NCBI GenBank assembly: GCA_964515555.1
Contig: CAZEVY010000138.1
Location: forward strand, 1 to 11,431
DNA length: 11,431 nt
Direction of reading: 5' to 3'
Source of the DNA: CAZEVY01 sp964515555
GTDB taxonomy: Bacteria; Acidobacteriota; Terriglobia; Bryobacterales; Bryobacteraceae
The notes under the pieces were generated by a model. It did no database searches. It saw nothing but the letters and a program-made list of their open reading frames with translations, and was not told the DNA's origin. Position 1 is the first letter of the stretch. The number at the start of each line of letters is the position of its first letter. Of this stretch, positions 1 to 7,237 are shown piece after piece. Position numbers and translations under genes: made by a program.

Positions 1-325
1 CGTGCGTGACGGCGTCGACGACGCGAAACGCGACACCGACGAAGCTGCCCTGCACCGGCTCGCTTCGCCCCAGTATGTCGACCTCGATGACGCCGTTGCC
101 GAAGTCCGAGCCATCGAGCCAGACGACTCCCATACCCGGACCCTCGCTCAGCTTGAGCGCGCGCTTCCCCTTGATGTCGACCATCGAAGCCGTGCGACCG
201 GCGATCTTCCAGCGGGCGTCTGTGCCAATGGCCGCCAGGTCGAGGCTTCCGGTCGTCTGCGCGCCGGCGCCAATGCTCGCCAGGAGCGCAATCCCCCACG
301 GTCCCCGAATCTTCGGCTTGGTCAT
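1..325 (-). CDS. Secreted concanavalin-like (DUF1080/GH16-type) protein, 3' end cut by window
   Basis: Only the first 108 residues are in the window; the frame is open to the left edge. Residues 1-22 form a signal peptide: basic start (MTKPKIR), hydrophobic core, and a probable cleavage after AGA before Q23. The mature part resembles the beta-sandwich lectin-like family often labelled DUF1080 or family 16 glycoside hydrolase-like, with GVVWLDGSDFGNGVIEVDI (67-85) followed by GSFVGVAF (93-100). Such proteins are exported and are usually presumed to bind or act on carbohydrate; no catalytic residue can be judged here. I chose the ATG at 325 because a GAGGAG Shine-Dalgarno sits 9 bases upstream. 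An in-frame ATG at 334 would overlap the hydrolase stop as ATGA, but the same GAGGAG would abut it directly. The gene follows the hydrolase by 5 bases, so it is probably co-transcribed, although its link to guanidine use is unclear. Family assignment is by motif memory only. Confidence 0.7.
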   Translation of the reverse strand, partial: MTKPKIRGPWGIALLASIGAGAQTTGSLDLAAIGTDARWKIAGRTASMVDIKGKRALKLSEGPGMGVVWLDGSDFGNGVIEVDILGRSEPVQGSFVGVAFRVVDAVTH

Positions 326-330
326 TGGAA

Positions 331-2097
331 TCATCTCCTCGATCCAAGATACGCTCTCCAGCCGCCGAACGAGGTGATCTCGGCGGCGCGCCGCAGTCCC
401 TCGGGCTCGCAGACGAATCCGGCGATCCAGGCGCCGTCGTCGAGTTCGAGCGAGCCGATCGCCAGCGGCGGAGGCACGCCGGCGACGAATCCCCCGAAGC
501 TGTTCTCCGGCACGGCCCATACCTCCACTTCGATGCCCGGTCCGGCGAATCCCTCGTCTCGCATCAGCGCACAGCGCCGCGGCGCGGACGCCGGGCGCCC
601 CAACGATTCGGGAACCCGGGGCGCCGTGGCTGCGTTGTGCGCTGGGTCACTGGAGAGACCGGGCTTTGGCGGCGACACGTTCGCGAGCGCGTAGAGGCGG
701 TAGCACGCGGCCGTCCGGCGGGTGCTCACCAGCCGCGCGCCGAGTTCCGTCAACTGACCATTCAGCGGCTGGCCGCTCAGGTGCGCACCGGCGACGGCGA
801 GCAGCACGCATCCCGGCGCGGGCGTTATGGTCGCGGGCTCGCCGAGGTACACCTGCGCGAGGCCCAGAAGGGCCTCGTCGGAGAACGCCCGGCCGATCAG
901 CGAAATCCCGAAGGGCAGGCCGTTCGCGCGAAATCCCGCCGGCACGGCCACGGCGGCGAGGTCCATCAGGTTGACGAAGTTTGTGTAGCAGCCGAGGTCG
1001 GTGTTGCGGCGCACCGGCTCGCGCAGAACTTCGTCGATCGTGAAGATGGTCCCGGTGGTCGGCAGCGCCAGCACGTCAACCGCGCGCCACTGCTCTTCGG
1101 CAAGCCGCTTTAGCTCTTCGAGCTGGTAGGCGGCGCGATGCGCGTCGACCGCGGAGTATTGCTCCGCGTCGAGAATGATCTTCTCGACGACCGGATGCGC
1201 GTCGCCCGGATGCTCGCGCAGAAACGCGCCCACGGCCGCGAATCGTTCGGCGACCCAGGGGCCGGCGTACAGCAATCGCGCGGCTTCGGCGAACGCCGAG
1301 TAGTCGATGGTCACGCGCTCCCCACCCGCCTGCTCCAGCCGCGCGAGACTCGCGCGATAGAGCGCCGCCGCCTCGTCGTCGCCGAAGAATTCCAGGTGCG
1401 CATCGCCGGGGACGCCGAAGCGGAATCGCCCGGCGAGCCATGGCGCCGCGCCCTCGCCCGGCCGCGGCAGGCGCGCGTAGGGATCGCCCGCGTCGAATCC
1501 GCGCGCGACCCGCCATACGGCGGCAGCCTCGGTCGCCGTGCGGGCGAAGATCGAGACGCAGTCGAGGGAGCGGCACGCGGGGACGACGCCGGTCATGCTG
1601 AGCAGTCCGCGCGTCGGCTTCAGCCCGACCAGGTTGTTGAAGGCCGCCGGCACTCGGCCCGATCCGGCGGTGTCGGTACCCAGCGCGAACGCGCACAGCC
1701 CCTTGGCGACGGCCACCGCCGACCCCGAGCTCGACCCGCCCGAGATGTAGCGGTCGTCGAAGACGCTCGAACACACGCCGTAGGGCGACCGCACGCCGAC
1801 CAGTCCCGTCGCGAACTGGTCCATGTTGGTCTTGCCGATGAGAGTCGCGCCGGCGCGTTGGAGCCGCTCGACGACCGGGGCCGTGCGCTCCGCGCGATAC
1901 GCGAAGGCGGGACATCCCGCGGTGGTCTCCATGCCGGCGACATCGATGTTGTCCTTAACGGCGAAGGGAACGCCCGCCAGCGGCAGCGTCGGGTCGGCGG
2001 ACCGGCTGGTCTCCACCGCAGCTTCTTCATCGGCCAGCGAGATCCAGACGGGCCGCTCGCCTTCGGCGCGAATGCGCGCGAAGATCTCCGCGATCAT
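331..2097 (-). CDS. atzF: Allophanate hydrolase (amidase-signature domain plus C-terminal domain)
   Basis: A 588-residue enzyme that hydrolyses allophanate to ammonia and CO2, the last step of the carboxylase route from urea or guanidine. It has the amidase-signature fold with a readable Lys-cisSer-Ser triad: K48 in GVPFAVKDNID, S122 in GGSSSGSA and nucleophile S146 in TDTAGSGRVPA; the 24-residue spacing between the two serines matches the family. Residues about 430-588 are the characteristic allophanate hydrolase C-terminal domain (GAHLSGQPLNGQL, PPKPGL, then GIEVEVWAVPENSFGGF, FGGWRAYL). This domain carries an apparent insertion at about residues 481-518, rich in A/P/R, encoded by an imperfect DNA palindrome. 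The frame stays open and both flanking blocks are intact, so the enzyme is probably functional. The ATG overlaps the carboxylase stop as ATGA, with GAGGA about 8 bases upstream. Cytoplasmic. The family call is strong. Confidence 0.96.
   Translation of the reverse strand: MIAEIFARIRAEGERPVWISLADEEAAVETSRSADPTLPLAGVPFAVKDNIDVAGMETTAGCPAFAYRAERTAPVVERLQRAGATLIGKTNMDQFATGLVGVRSPYGVCSSVFDDRYISGGSSSGSAVAVAKGLCAFALGTDTAGSGRVPAAFNNLVGLKPTRGLLSMTGVVPACRSLDCVSIFARTATEAAAVWRVARGFDAGDPYARLPRPGEGAAPWLAGRFRFGVPGDAHLEFFGDDEAAALYRASLARLEQAGGERVTIDYSAFAEAARLLYAGPWVAERFAAVGAFLREHPGDAHPVVEKIILDAEQYSAVDAHRAAYQLEELKRLAEEQWRAVDVLALPTTGTIFTIDEVLREPVRRNTDLGCYTNFVNLMDLAAVAVPAGFRANGLPFGISLIGRAFSDEALLGLAQVYLGEPATITPAPGCVLLAVAGAHLSGQPLNGQLTELGARLVSTRRTAACYRLYALANVSPPKPGLSSDPAHNAATAPRVPESLGRPASAPRRCALMRDEGFAGPGIEVEVWAVPENSFGGFVAGVPPPLAIGSLELDDGAWIAGFVCEPEGLRRAAEITSFGGWRAYLGSRR
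565..644. repeat. Imperfect palindrome inserted in frame within the allophanate hydrolase gene
   Basis: Bases 565-577 are complementary to 632-644 at 12 of 13 positions, the exception being a G-T pair. Inside this, 594-601 (GGCGCCCC) and 618-625 (GGGGCGCC) form a perfect 8-bp inverted repeat with a 16-base loop. The palindrome encodes hydrolase residues 485-511, almost exactly the segment that does not match the usual short linker between PPKPGL and IEVEVWA in this domain. That coincidence suggests a small palindromic (REP- or MITE-like) element that entered in frame, although GC-rich sequence gives some palindromy by chance. No second copy was found in the window. Confidence 0.55.
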
Positions 2098-5000
2098 GAG
2101 GCGATCCTCAACGTCGCGAGGCTCTGCCCGGCGGTGACCATGCCGCCGCGCGCACAGTGAATCCCCTCTACAACGCCCTGCGAAGACGCGACCACCACGA
2201 CTTCCATCTTCATCGCCTCCAGAATCACGATTCGCTGGCCCGGCTCGACGCGCTGACCAGGTTCGACGGCCACCTGCCAGACGCTCGCCGTCACTGGCGA
2301 CCGGACCGCCTCGCATCCTTCCGGCGCGTCCCGCTCCAGTGGCGGTTCCGCGGCCGGCTCGGGGACATCGAACCGTGGCGCCGCCGCCCAACGTTCGCGC
2401 TCGGCCAGGAAAGCCTCCTGCTGCCGTTGTTTGAATCGCGCGGCGTCGTCCGCGATGGAGGCGAGGTAGCTTTGATACTCGGCGGGCCGGAAGGTCCGGG
2501 GTTCGATCCGAAGCGGATACTTCCCATGCGGAAATAGATCGCGGATTTCGAGTAATTCCTTTGCCGATACCGGATAAAACCGGATCTGGTCGAAGAATCG
2601 CAGCAGCCACGGGCAGCCCGGCTCGAACTCCCGCGTCGTGCGCCAGGTATTCCACATCTGGACGGTGCGGCCGACGAACTGGTATCCGCCGGGTCCTTCC
2701 ATGCCGTACACGCACAGGTACGCCCCGCCGATGCCGACCGCGTTCTCCGGCGTCCACGTGCGCGCCGGATTGTACTTGGTGGTCACCAGCCGATGGCGCG
2801 GATCGAGCGGCGTGGCCAGCGGAGCGCCGAGGTAAACGTCGCCCAGACCCATCGCCAGGTAGTTCGCCGAGTAGACGATGCGCCGGACATCGTCGGCGGA
2901 ATCGAGTCCGTTAATGCGGCGGATGAACTCGATGTTGCTCGGACACCACGGCGCGTCGGGCCGCACCGACGCCGTGTACTTCTCGATGGCGAGGCGGGTG
3001 GCCGGGTCGTCCCAGCTCAGCGGCAAGTGGACCTCGCGGGACGGCACGGCCTCCGGCGGCGACGCCTCGATCGCGGTCAGGCATTCGAGCAGCGCCTCGC
3101 GGCTCAGGCGGCCGCTGTCGTAGTGCACCTGCAAGGATCGAATGCCGGGCGTGATATCGACGATCCCCGGCAGCCGCGCAGCCCGCAGCGCCTGTTCCAG
3201 CGCGTGGACGCGAAAGCGCAAGTCGAGGTCGAGGCGGTCGGGTCCGAGTTCGATGAGCAGATAGCGGTCGCCCGAGGCGCGATAGACGACGTCGCCGCGC
3301 CGCGCCAGGATGGCTTGGCGTGGAGCGTCCGAGATCCAACGGAAGCGCACCGTGTTGCCCGGCCGAAGCTGTCCGAGCTTCCACAACTCGGCGTGGACGA
3401 CTACGGCGGGACACACGAAGCCCCCGAGACTCGGGCCGTCGGAACCGAGCAGCACCGGCATATCGCCGGTGAAATCCATGGCGCCGACCGCGTAAGCGTT
3501 GTCGTGCAGATTCGAGGGATGCAGTCCCGCCTCGCCGCCGTCGTGGCGCGCCCATCGCGGCTTGGGGCCGATGAGGCGCACGCCCGTGCGGTCCGAGTTG
3601 TGGTGGACCTTCCAGGCCGCCGCGAACAGCGTCCCGATGTCGTCGTCCGTGAAATAGTCCGGCGCGCCGTGCGGACCGTACATCACGCCGATCTCCCATT
3701 CGCCGGTGTAGCGCGGGCGCGACGCTTCCGGCGCTCGCGCGGGAGGGTCGAGGTGCGGGCCGGCGCACCAGTGCAACACATCGCCGGCGCGAAGCACGCG
3801 GCCCGCGTGTCCGCCGAATCGGCCGAGGATGAACGTGGCGCGGCTGCCGAGATACTCGGGCACATCGAGGCCGCCGCGCACGGCGACGTAGGCGCGCGCG
3901 CCGTGACCCTCGACGGCGCCCATCTCGAGCAGGGCACCGGCGCCGACGGGAACCGCTTCCCACATCGGGCACGGCTCGCCGTCGATGCGCGCGTTCATGT
4001 CCGCGCCTGCGATCGCGATGACGGCCTCCGACCGGAAGCGCAGCGACGGGCCGGTCATCGTGCATTCGAGCGCCGCCGCGGACTCCGGGTTGCCCACGAT
4101 CCGGTTCGCGAGGCCGAACGCGAGCGCGTCCATCGGCCCCGAGGGCGGCACGCCCACGTGCCAGTAGCCGAGCCGTCCCGGTAGATCCTGCACCGACGTC
4201 TGCGTGCCCGGCTTCACCACTTCGAAGGCGCGCGGCCGGTAGCCGACGCGCGCGAGCAGGTCGGTCGCGAAGCCGCCCGCGGCGAATTCGCCCGTCGCCG
4301 CCACCTGCCGCAGATAACCGAGATTGGTCTCGACGCCGTCGAAGCGAGCCTCGTCGAGCGCCGCGCGCAGCCGGACGAGGGCGTCGGCGCGGTCGGCGCC
4401 GCGCACGATGATCTTCGCGAGCATCGGGTCGTAGAACGGCGTGACCTCGGCGCCGGTCTCGACCCACGTATCGCAGCGGACGCCGGCCGGCAGGCGCACG
4501 TTGGTGAGCAGGCCCGCGCTCGGGCGGAATCCCTGCGCCGGATCTTCGGCGTAGACGCGCACCTGAATCGACGCGCCGCTCACGCGCGGTTTCAGCGACT
4601 CGATCGGCGGCAGTTCGCCCGCGCCGAGGCGCACCATCCACTCCACCAGGTCGACTCCGGTGACCTCCTCGGTGACGCCGTGCTCCACCTGAAGGCGCGT
4701 GTTGACTTCGAGGAAGAAGAACGCCTCGCGATCGGCGTCGAAGAGGAACTCGACCGTACCGGCCGATCGATAACTCACGGCGCGCGCGAGCCGCACGGCG
4801 GTCTCGACGAGGCGATCGCGCACCTCGGCGCGCAGTCCCGGCGCGGGCGTCTCCTCGATCATCTTCTGGTTGCGCCGCTGCGCCGAGCAGTCGCGCTCGC
4901 CGAGCGCGATGACGCCGCCCCGTCCGTCGCCGAAGATCTGCACTTCGATGTGCCGCGCGCGCTCGATGAATCGCTCCAGGTACACGCCGGCGTGTCCGAA

Positions 5001-5570
5001 GTTCGCCGTGCCGAGCCGCGCCACCGCGGCGAAGTTCTCGCCGATCTCCGCCGCCGACCGGCACACGCGCATGCCGATGCCCCCGCCCCCCGCGGTGCTC
5101 TTGAGGATCACCGGATAGCCGCACCGCTCGGCCTCTTCGCCGGCTTGTTCAGCGCTGTTCAGAAGCCCGCTGCCTTCGAGGAGTGGAACGCCCTCGCGCC
5201 GCGCGATCTCGCGAGCGGTATGCTTCCATCCGAACGCGCGCATCTGCCCGGGCGCCGGCCCGAGAAACACCAGACCGGCCGCCTCGCAGGACTCCGCGAA
5301 GTCCGCGTTCTCGCTCAGGAAGCCGTAGCCGGGGTGAATCGCTTCGGCGGCGGTTCGCGCGGCGGCGTCGAGTATCGCACGCGCGTTGAGATAACTTTCC
5401 GCCGCCGGCGAAGGACCGATCGCGATTGCTTCATCCGCCGATGCGACGTGCATCGCGTGACGATCGGCCTCCGAGTACACGGCGACCGTGGCGACGCCCA
5501 TGCGCCGCAGCGTCCGCTGGATGCGGCAGGCGATCGCGCCGCGATTCGCGATCAGGACCTTGCGGAACAT
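2094..5570 (-). CDS. uca: Biotin-dependent guanidine/urea carboxylase, predicted guanidine-specific
   Basis: A 1158-residue stand-alone carboxylase without the amidase domain fused in yeast urea amidolyase. Residues 1-445 are biotin carboxylase: glycine loop TAGGGGIGM (159-167), RDCSAQRRNQK, and FLEVNTRLQVEH with E288, N290 and R292 at the numbers used in E. coli AccC. Residues about 447-830 contain the KipA- and KipI-like (AHS2/AHS1) carboxyltransferase halves, continuing to about 1050 with the urea-carboxylase-specific GIGGAYLCVYGMEGPGGYQ (946-964). The C-terminal biotinyl domain has EAMKME with biotinylated lysine K1121. In the substrate motif SNLHDNAYAVGAMDFTGD, D699 stands where fungal urea carboxylases have asparagine, the change associated with guanidine use. 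Reaction: guanidine + bicarbonate + ATP to carboxyguanidine. Its ATG overlaps the stop of the upstream DUF1989 gene by one base (TGATG), without a clear ribosome site, implying coupled translation. Family certain; guanidine preference inferred. Confidence 0.95.
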   Translation of the reverse strand: MFRKVLIANRGAIACRIQRTLRRMGVATVAVYSEADRHAMHVASADEAIAIGPSPAAESYLNARAILDAAARTAAEAIHPGYGFLSENADFAESCEAAGLVFLGPAPGQMRAFGWKHTAREIARREGVPLLEGSGLLNSAEQAGEEAERCGYPVILKSTAGGGGIGMRVCRSAAEIGENFAAVARLGTANFGHAGVYLERFIERARHIEVQIFGDGRGGVIALGERDCSAQRRNQKMIEETPAPGLRAEVRDRLVETAVRLARAVSYRSAGTVEFLFDADREAFFFLEVNTRLQVEHGVTEEVTGVDLVEWMVRLGAGELPPIESLKPRVSGASIQVRVYAEDPAQGFRPSAGLLTNVRLPAGVRCDTWVETGAEVTPFYDPMLAKIIVRGADRADALVRLRAALDEARFDGVETNLGYLRQVAATGEFAAGGFATDLLARVGYRPRAFEVVKPGTQTSVQDLPGRLGYWHVGVPPSGPMDALAFGLANRIVGNPESAAALECTMTGPSLRFRSEAVIAIAGADMNARIDGEPCPMWEAVPVGAGALLEMGAVEGHGARAYVAVRGGLDVPEYLGSRATFILGRFGGHAGRVLRAGDVLHWCAGPHLDPPARAPEASRPRYTGEWEIGVMYGPHGAPDYFTDDDIGTLFAAAWKVHHNSDRTGVRLIGPKPRWARHDGGEAGLHPSNLHDNAYAVGAMDFTGDMPVLLGSDGPSLGGFVCPAVVVHAELWKLGQLRPGNTVRFRWISDAPRQAILARRGDVVYRASGDRYLLIELGPDRLDLDLRFRVHALEQALRAARLPGIVDITPGIRSLQVHYDSGRLSREALLECLTAIEASPPEAVPSREVHLPLSWDDPATRLAIEKYTASVRPDAPWCPSNIEFIRRINGLDSADDVRRIVYSANYLAMGLGDVYLGAPLATPLDPRHRLVTTKYNPARTWTPENAVGIGGAYLCVYGMEGPGGYQFVGRTVQMWNTWRTTREFEPGCPWLLRFFDQIRFYPVSAKELLEIRDLFPHGKYPLRIEPRTFRPAEYQSYLASIADDAARFKQRQQEAFLAERERWAAAPRFDVPEPAAEPPLERDAPEGCEAVRSPVTASVWQVAVEPGQRVEPGQRIVILEAMKMEVVVVASSQGVVEGIHCARGGMVTAGQSLATLRIAS

Positions 5571-6223
5571 CAGGGAGCATCCCAGATGAGCACTCGGATC
5601 GGCGTCGGGTTGTAGGCGTTGCAGGGGTTGTTCAACTGCGGGCAGTTGCTGATGAGCGCCAGCACGTCCATCTCGGCCCGCATCTCGACGTATTTTCCGG
5701 GTCCGGAGACGCCGTCCTCGAAAGTCAGCCGGCCTTCGGGCGTCACCGGGACGTTCATGAAGAAGTTGATGTTGTGCGCGATGTCGCGCTTCTCCAGGCC
5801 GCGCCCCCATTCGAGCGCCGCCTTGACGAAGCTCTGCCGGCAGGCGTGCATGTGGCGCTTCTCGATGGCGTAGCGCACCATGTTGCTCTCGGTGGCGCAG
5901 GCGCCGCCCAGCGTGTCGTGCCGCCCGCAGGTGTCGGCGACGATGGTCAGCAACACGTTCCCCTTCGACGACATGAGGCGCGTGCCGGTGGTCAGATAGA
6001 TGTTCGACTGCGCGCGAATGGTGTCCTGCGCCGAGTAGCGGTCCTCGTAGTCGTGCGCGCTGTAGAAGAGCGTGTCGGCGGCCTGGTTGCCCTCCACGTC
6101 GACGATGCGGAAGATCCGCCCGCGCGCGATCTCGTGTATCCACGGCTCGCCGGCCGGCACGATGCGGTCGTAGACGGCGCTCGCCGGGTCGAGCGCGCTC
6201 TCGCGAAGGTTGCGGCCGCTCAC
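5570..6223 (-). CDS. DUF1989 UAAP-type protein, probable carboxyguanidine deiminase subunit
   Basis: A 217-residue protein of the urea amidolyase-associated (UAAP, DUF1989) family, the shorter paralogue. Conserved blocks include FRIVDVEGNQAADTLFY (38-54), YSAQDTIRAQ, TIVADTCGRHDTLGGAC (93-109), INFFMNVPV, KYVEMRAEMDVL and SNCPQLNNPCNAYNPTP (192-208). Two DUF1989 proteins next to a carboxylase have been shown elsewhere to form carboxyguanidine deiminase (CgdAB), giving allophanate and ammonia; I infer the same role here and do not assign which letter applies. I chose a GTG start at 6223: it overlaps the previous gene's TGA as GTGA, keeps MSGRNLRESALDPASAVYD as the N-terminus, and fits family length. 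A much longer frame upstream only shadows the neighbouring gene. No signal peptide, so cytoplasmic. Confidence 0.92.
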   Translation of the reverse strand: MSGRNLRESALDPASAVYDRIVPAGEPWIHEIARGRIFRIVDVEGNQAADTLFYSAHDYEDRYSAQDTIRAQSNIYLTTGTRLMSSKGNVLLTIVADTCGRHDTLGGACATESNMVRYAIEKRHMHACRQSFVKAALEWGRGLEKRDIAHNINFFMNVPVTPEGRLTFEDGVSGPGKYVEMRAEMDVLALISNCPQLNNPCNAYNPTPIRVLIWDAP

Positions 6224-6933
6224 AGGAAGTACCGCTCCGTCAGGATGAATCCGCGCGCGTTCTCGGGGCGCGAGAGGCGACAGGGATCGTCGGGCATGGG
6301 CGGCGAGGCGCGGCGTATCGCCAGGTGCGCGGGCTTGGGCGCGTAGCGCGGGTTCGGATCGAGCGGATGCTGGCAGGTGTTGATGACGACGAGCACGTTC
6401 ATCTCGGCGCGCAGCTCGACGTAGTCGCCCGAGCGCGAGTTGCCGGGGATGAGCCGCATGTCGCCGGCATTGTCGACTTCCACCTTGCTGAAGAAGTTCA
6501 CGGGCGCGGCCAGGTCGCGCGCGCCGAGGCCGTACTTGGCAAGCTCGATGACGAAGCCGTCCCAGGCGTTGCGGTAGCAGTCGTTGCGCCGCTCCTGGTA
6601 AGTCGCCTCGCCGTAGCGCGACGCCACCAGGGCCGCGTTCGAGCAGCCGCTTAGCGGGTCGTGCCAGCCGGCGGTATCGGCCACGATGGAACACATCACG
6701 CGGCCCATATCGGAATAGAGGACGCAGCCGGCCGTCAGTCGCGCGATGTGCTGCGCCTTGAGGGTGTCGGGCATGTTGTAGCGCTCGACGGGATTCTCCC
6801 AGTTGTAGAAGATCGCGCCGGCGTTGGCGCCGCCTTCGGCGTCGGTGATGCGCAGCGCCGTGCCGCGCTTCAGCACGTGCGACCAGGTCGCCGCCGGCTG
6901 CACAACCTCCTCGAAAAGGACGGACTCGTCCAT
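6220..6933 (-). CDS. DUF1989 UAAP-type protein, longer paralogue, first gene of the operon
   Basis: A 237-residue DUF1989 protein, partner of the following paralogue. Shared blocks align in the same order: LRITDAEGGANAGAIFYN (27-44), PDTLKAQHIARLTAG, SIVADTAGWHDPLSGCSN (82-99), VNFFSKV, DYVELRAEMNVLVVINTCQHPLDP (170-193). Its extra C-terminal tail (about 195-237, ending FILTERYFL) is lacking in the shorter paralogue. The pair is expected to work as a heteromeric carboxyguanidine deiminase between the carboxylase and the allophanate hydrolase. The ATG at 6933 is set by an excellent AGGAGG five bases upstream; the frame extends upstream to 7098, but that part has no family resemblance and I excluded it. 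This is the first gene of the leftward operon and the only one with a strong, independent ribosome site, so it probably sets expression for the coupled genes behind it. Confidence 0.92.
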   Translation of the reverse strand: MDESVLFEEVVQPAATWSHVLKRGTALRITDAEGGANAGAIFYNWENPVERYNMPDTLKAQHIARLTAGCVLYSDMGRVMCSIVADTAGWHDPLSGCSNAALVASRYGEATYQERRNDCYRNAWDGFVIELAKYGLGARDLAAPVNFFSKVEVDNAGDMRLIPGNSRSGDYVELRAEMNVLVVINTCQHPLDPNPRYAPKPAHLAIRRASPPMPDDPCRLSRPENARGFILTERYFL

Positions 6934-6938
6934 GGAAA

Positions 6939-6944
6939 CCTCCT
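6939..6944 (-). promoter_or_regulatory. Shine-Dalgarno of the leftward operon
   Basis: Read on the minus strand this is AGGAGG followed by TTTCC and ATG. It is a full anti-Shine-Dalgarno match with a 5-base spacer and fixes the start of the first DUF1989 gene at 6933 against the in-frame upstream extension. Confidence 0.85.
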
Positions 6945-7168
6945 CTGTATCGACCGGTTCGTGGGGAGGGGCGATCAGCGAGGCGGGCCGCAGCAGACGT
7001 CCATCGCCGTGAGCCGCAGGAACACGCGGAGCGCCATGCGGGCGCGCTTGCGGGCACGTACTCCGGCGAATCGCATACGGACAATATGTCACAGGCACGG
7101 GGGTTCGGCGAGAAGAAAAAATCGATGGGGCTCATAACTTTTTTTGGGGGAGCGCGCGAGGAGTGCGA

Positions 7169-7177
7169 TGTTATACT
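7169..7177 (+). promoter_or_regulatory. Extended -10 promoter element for the importer operon
   Basis: The sequence TGTTATACT contains the extended -10 TGn followed by TATACT, five of six matches to TATAAT. No convincing -35 lies 17 bases upstream, which is tolerable for an extended -10 promoter. Transcription would start near 7184, leaving a leader of about 54 nt before the binding-protein ATG. On the opposite strand the same bases read TATAAC, so the two divergent promoters may overlap. Confidence 0.5.
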
Positions 7178-7200
7178 TCCCTTACACGCCCGCCAGCCGG

Positions 7201-7233
7201 CCGCGTAGCCGCTGAGCAAGTTCGACTACGCGG
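7201..7233 (+). promoter_or_regulatory. 8-bp inverted repeat/hairpin directly upstream of the binding-protein start
   Basis: CCGCGTAG at 7201-7208 is perfectly complementary to CTACGCGG at 7226-7233, with a 17-base loop; the ATG follows four bases later. No Shine-Dalgarno is visible between the hairpin and the ATG. It could be an RNA hairpin limiting ribosome access, or a DNA operator just downstream of the predicted start of transcription. It lacks a following T-run, so it does not look like a terminator. Confidence 0.45.
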
Positions 7234-7237
7234 TTCC

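Larger units (their letters stand above)
6934..7237. promoter_or_regulatory. Divergent intergenic control region between the two operons
   Basis: These 304 bases separate the importer genes from the assimilation genes and must hold promoters for both. Visible elements are the extended -10 for the rightward operon (7169-7177), an overlapping TATAAC for leftward transcription (minus strand, 7175 to 7170), a small symmetrical GACA-ATA-TGTC at 7080-7090 that could be an operator, runs of A and T near 7114-7145, and the inverted repeat at 7201-7233. If the TATAAC is used, the leftward leader is about 230 nt. I searched it and the rightward leader by eye for the conserved cores of the guanidine-I, -II and -III riboswitches and saw none. 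No small ORF with a ribosome site stood out. Confidence 0.6.

Noticed and set aside
2793..4184. A 463-codon open frame on the plus strand opposite the carboxylase
   Set aside because: It is antisense to strongly conserved carboxylase domains, has no recognisable motif and an arginine/alanine-heavy composition typical of shadow frames in GC-rich DNA. The same holds for the plus-strand frames at 325-1113, 1138-2160, 4680-5615 and 5426-6346.
2094..6933. Reading the operon simply as urea degradation (urea amidolyase)
   Set aside because: The paired DUF1989 proteins are needed for carboxyguanidine, not carboxyurea, and D699 replaces the asparagine of urea carboxylases. Urea use cannot be fully excluded without kinetics.
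7080..7090. GACA-ATA-TGTC symmetry as a regulator operator
   Set aside because: Only four bases per arm; too short to support without repeated half-sites or a known regulator nearby. It is mentioned in the control-region entry but not claimed as a site.
6934..7098. An N-terminal extension of the first DUF1989 gene up to an ATG at 7098
   Set aside because: The extension has no family resemblance, and a full AGGAGG lies five bases before the internal ATG at 6933, which gives the expected protein length.
7110..7150. A- and T-runs that could be read as an intrinsic terminator or attenuator
   Set aside because: No stable hairpin precedes either run on the appropriate strand, and the position is inside the divergent promoter region.
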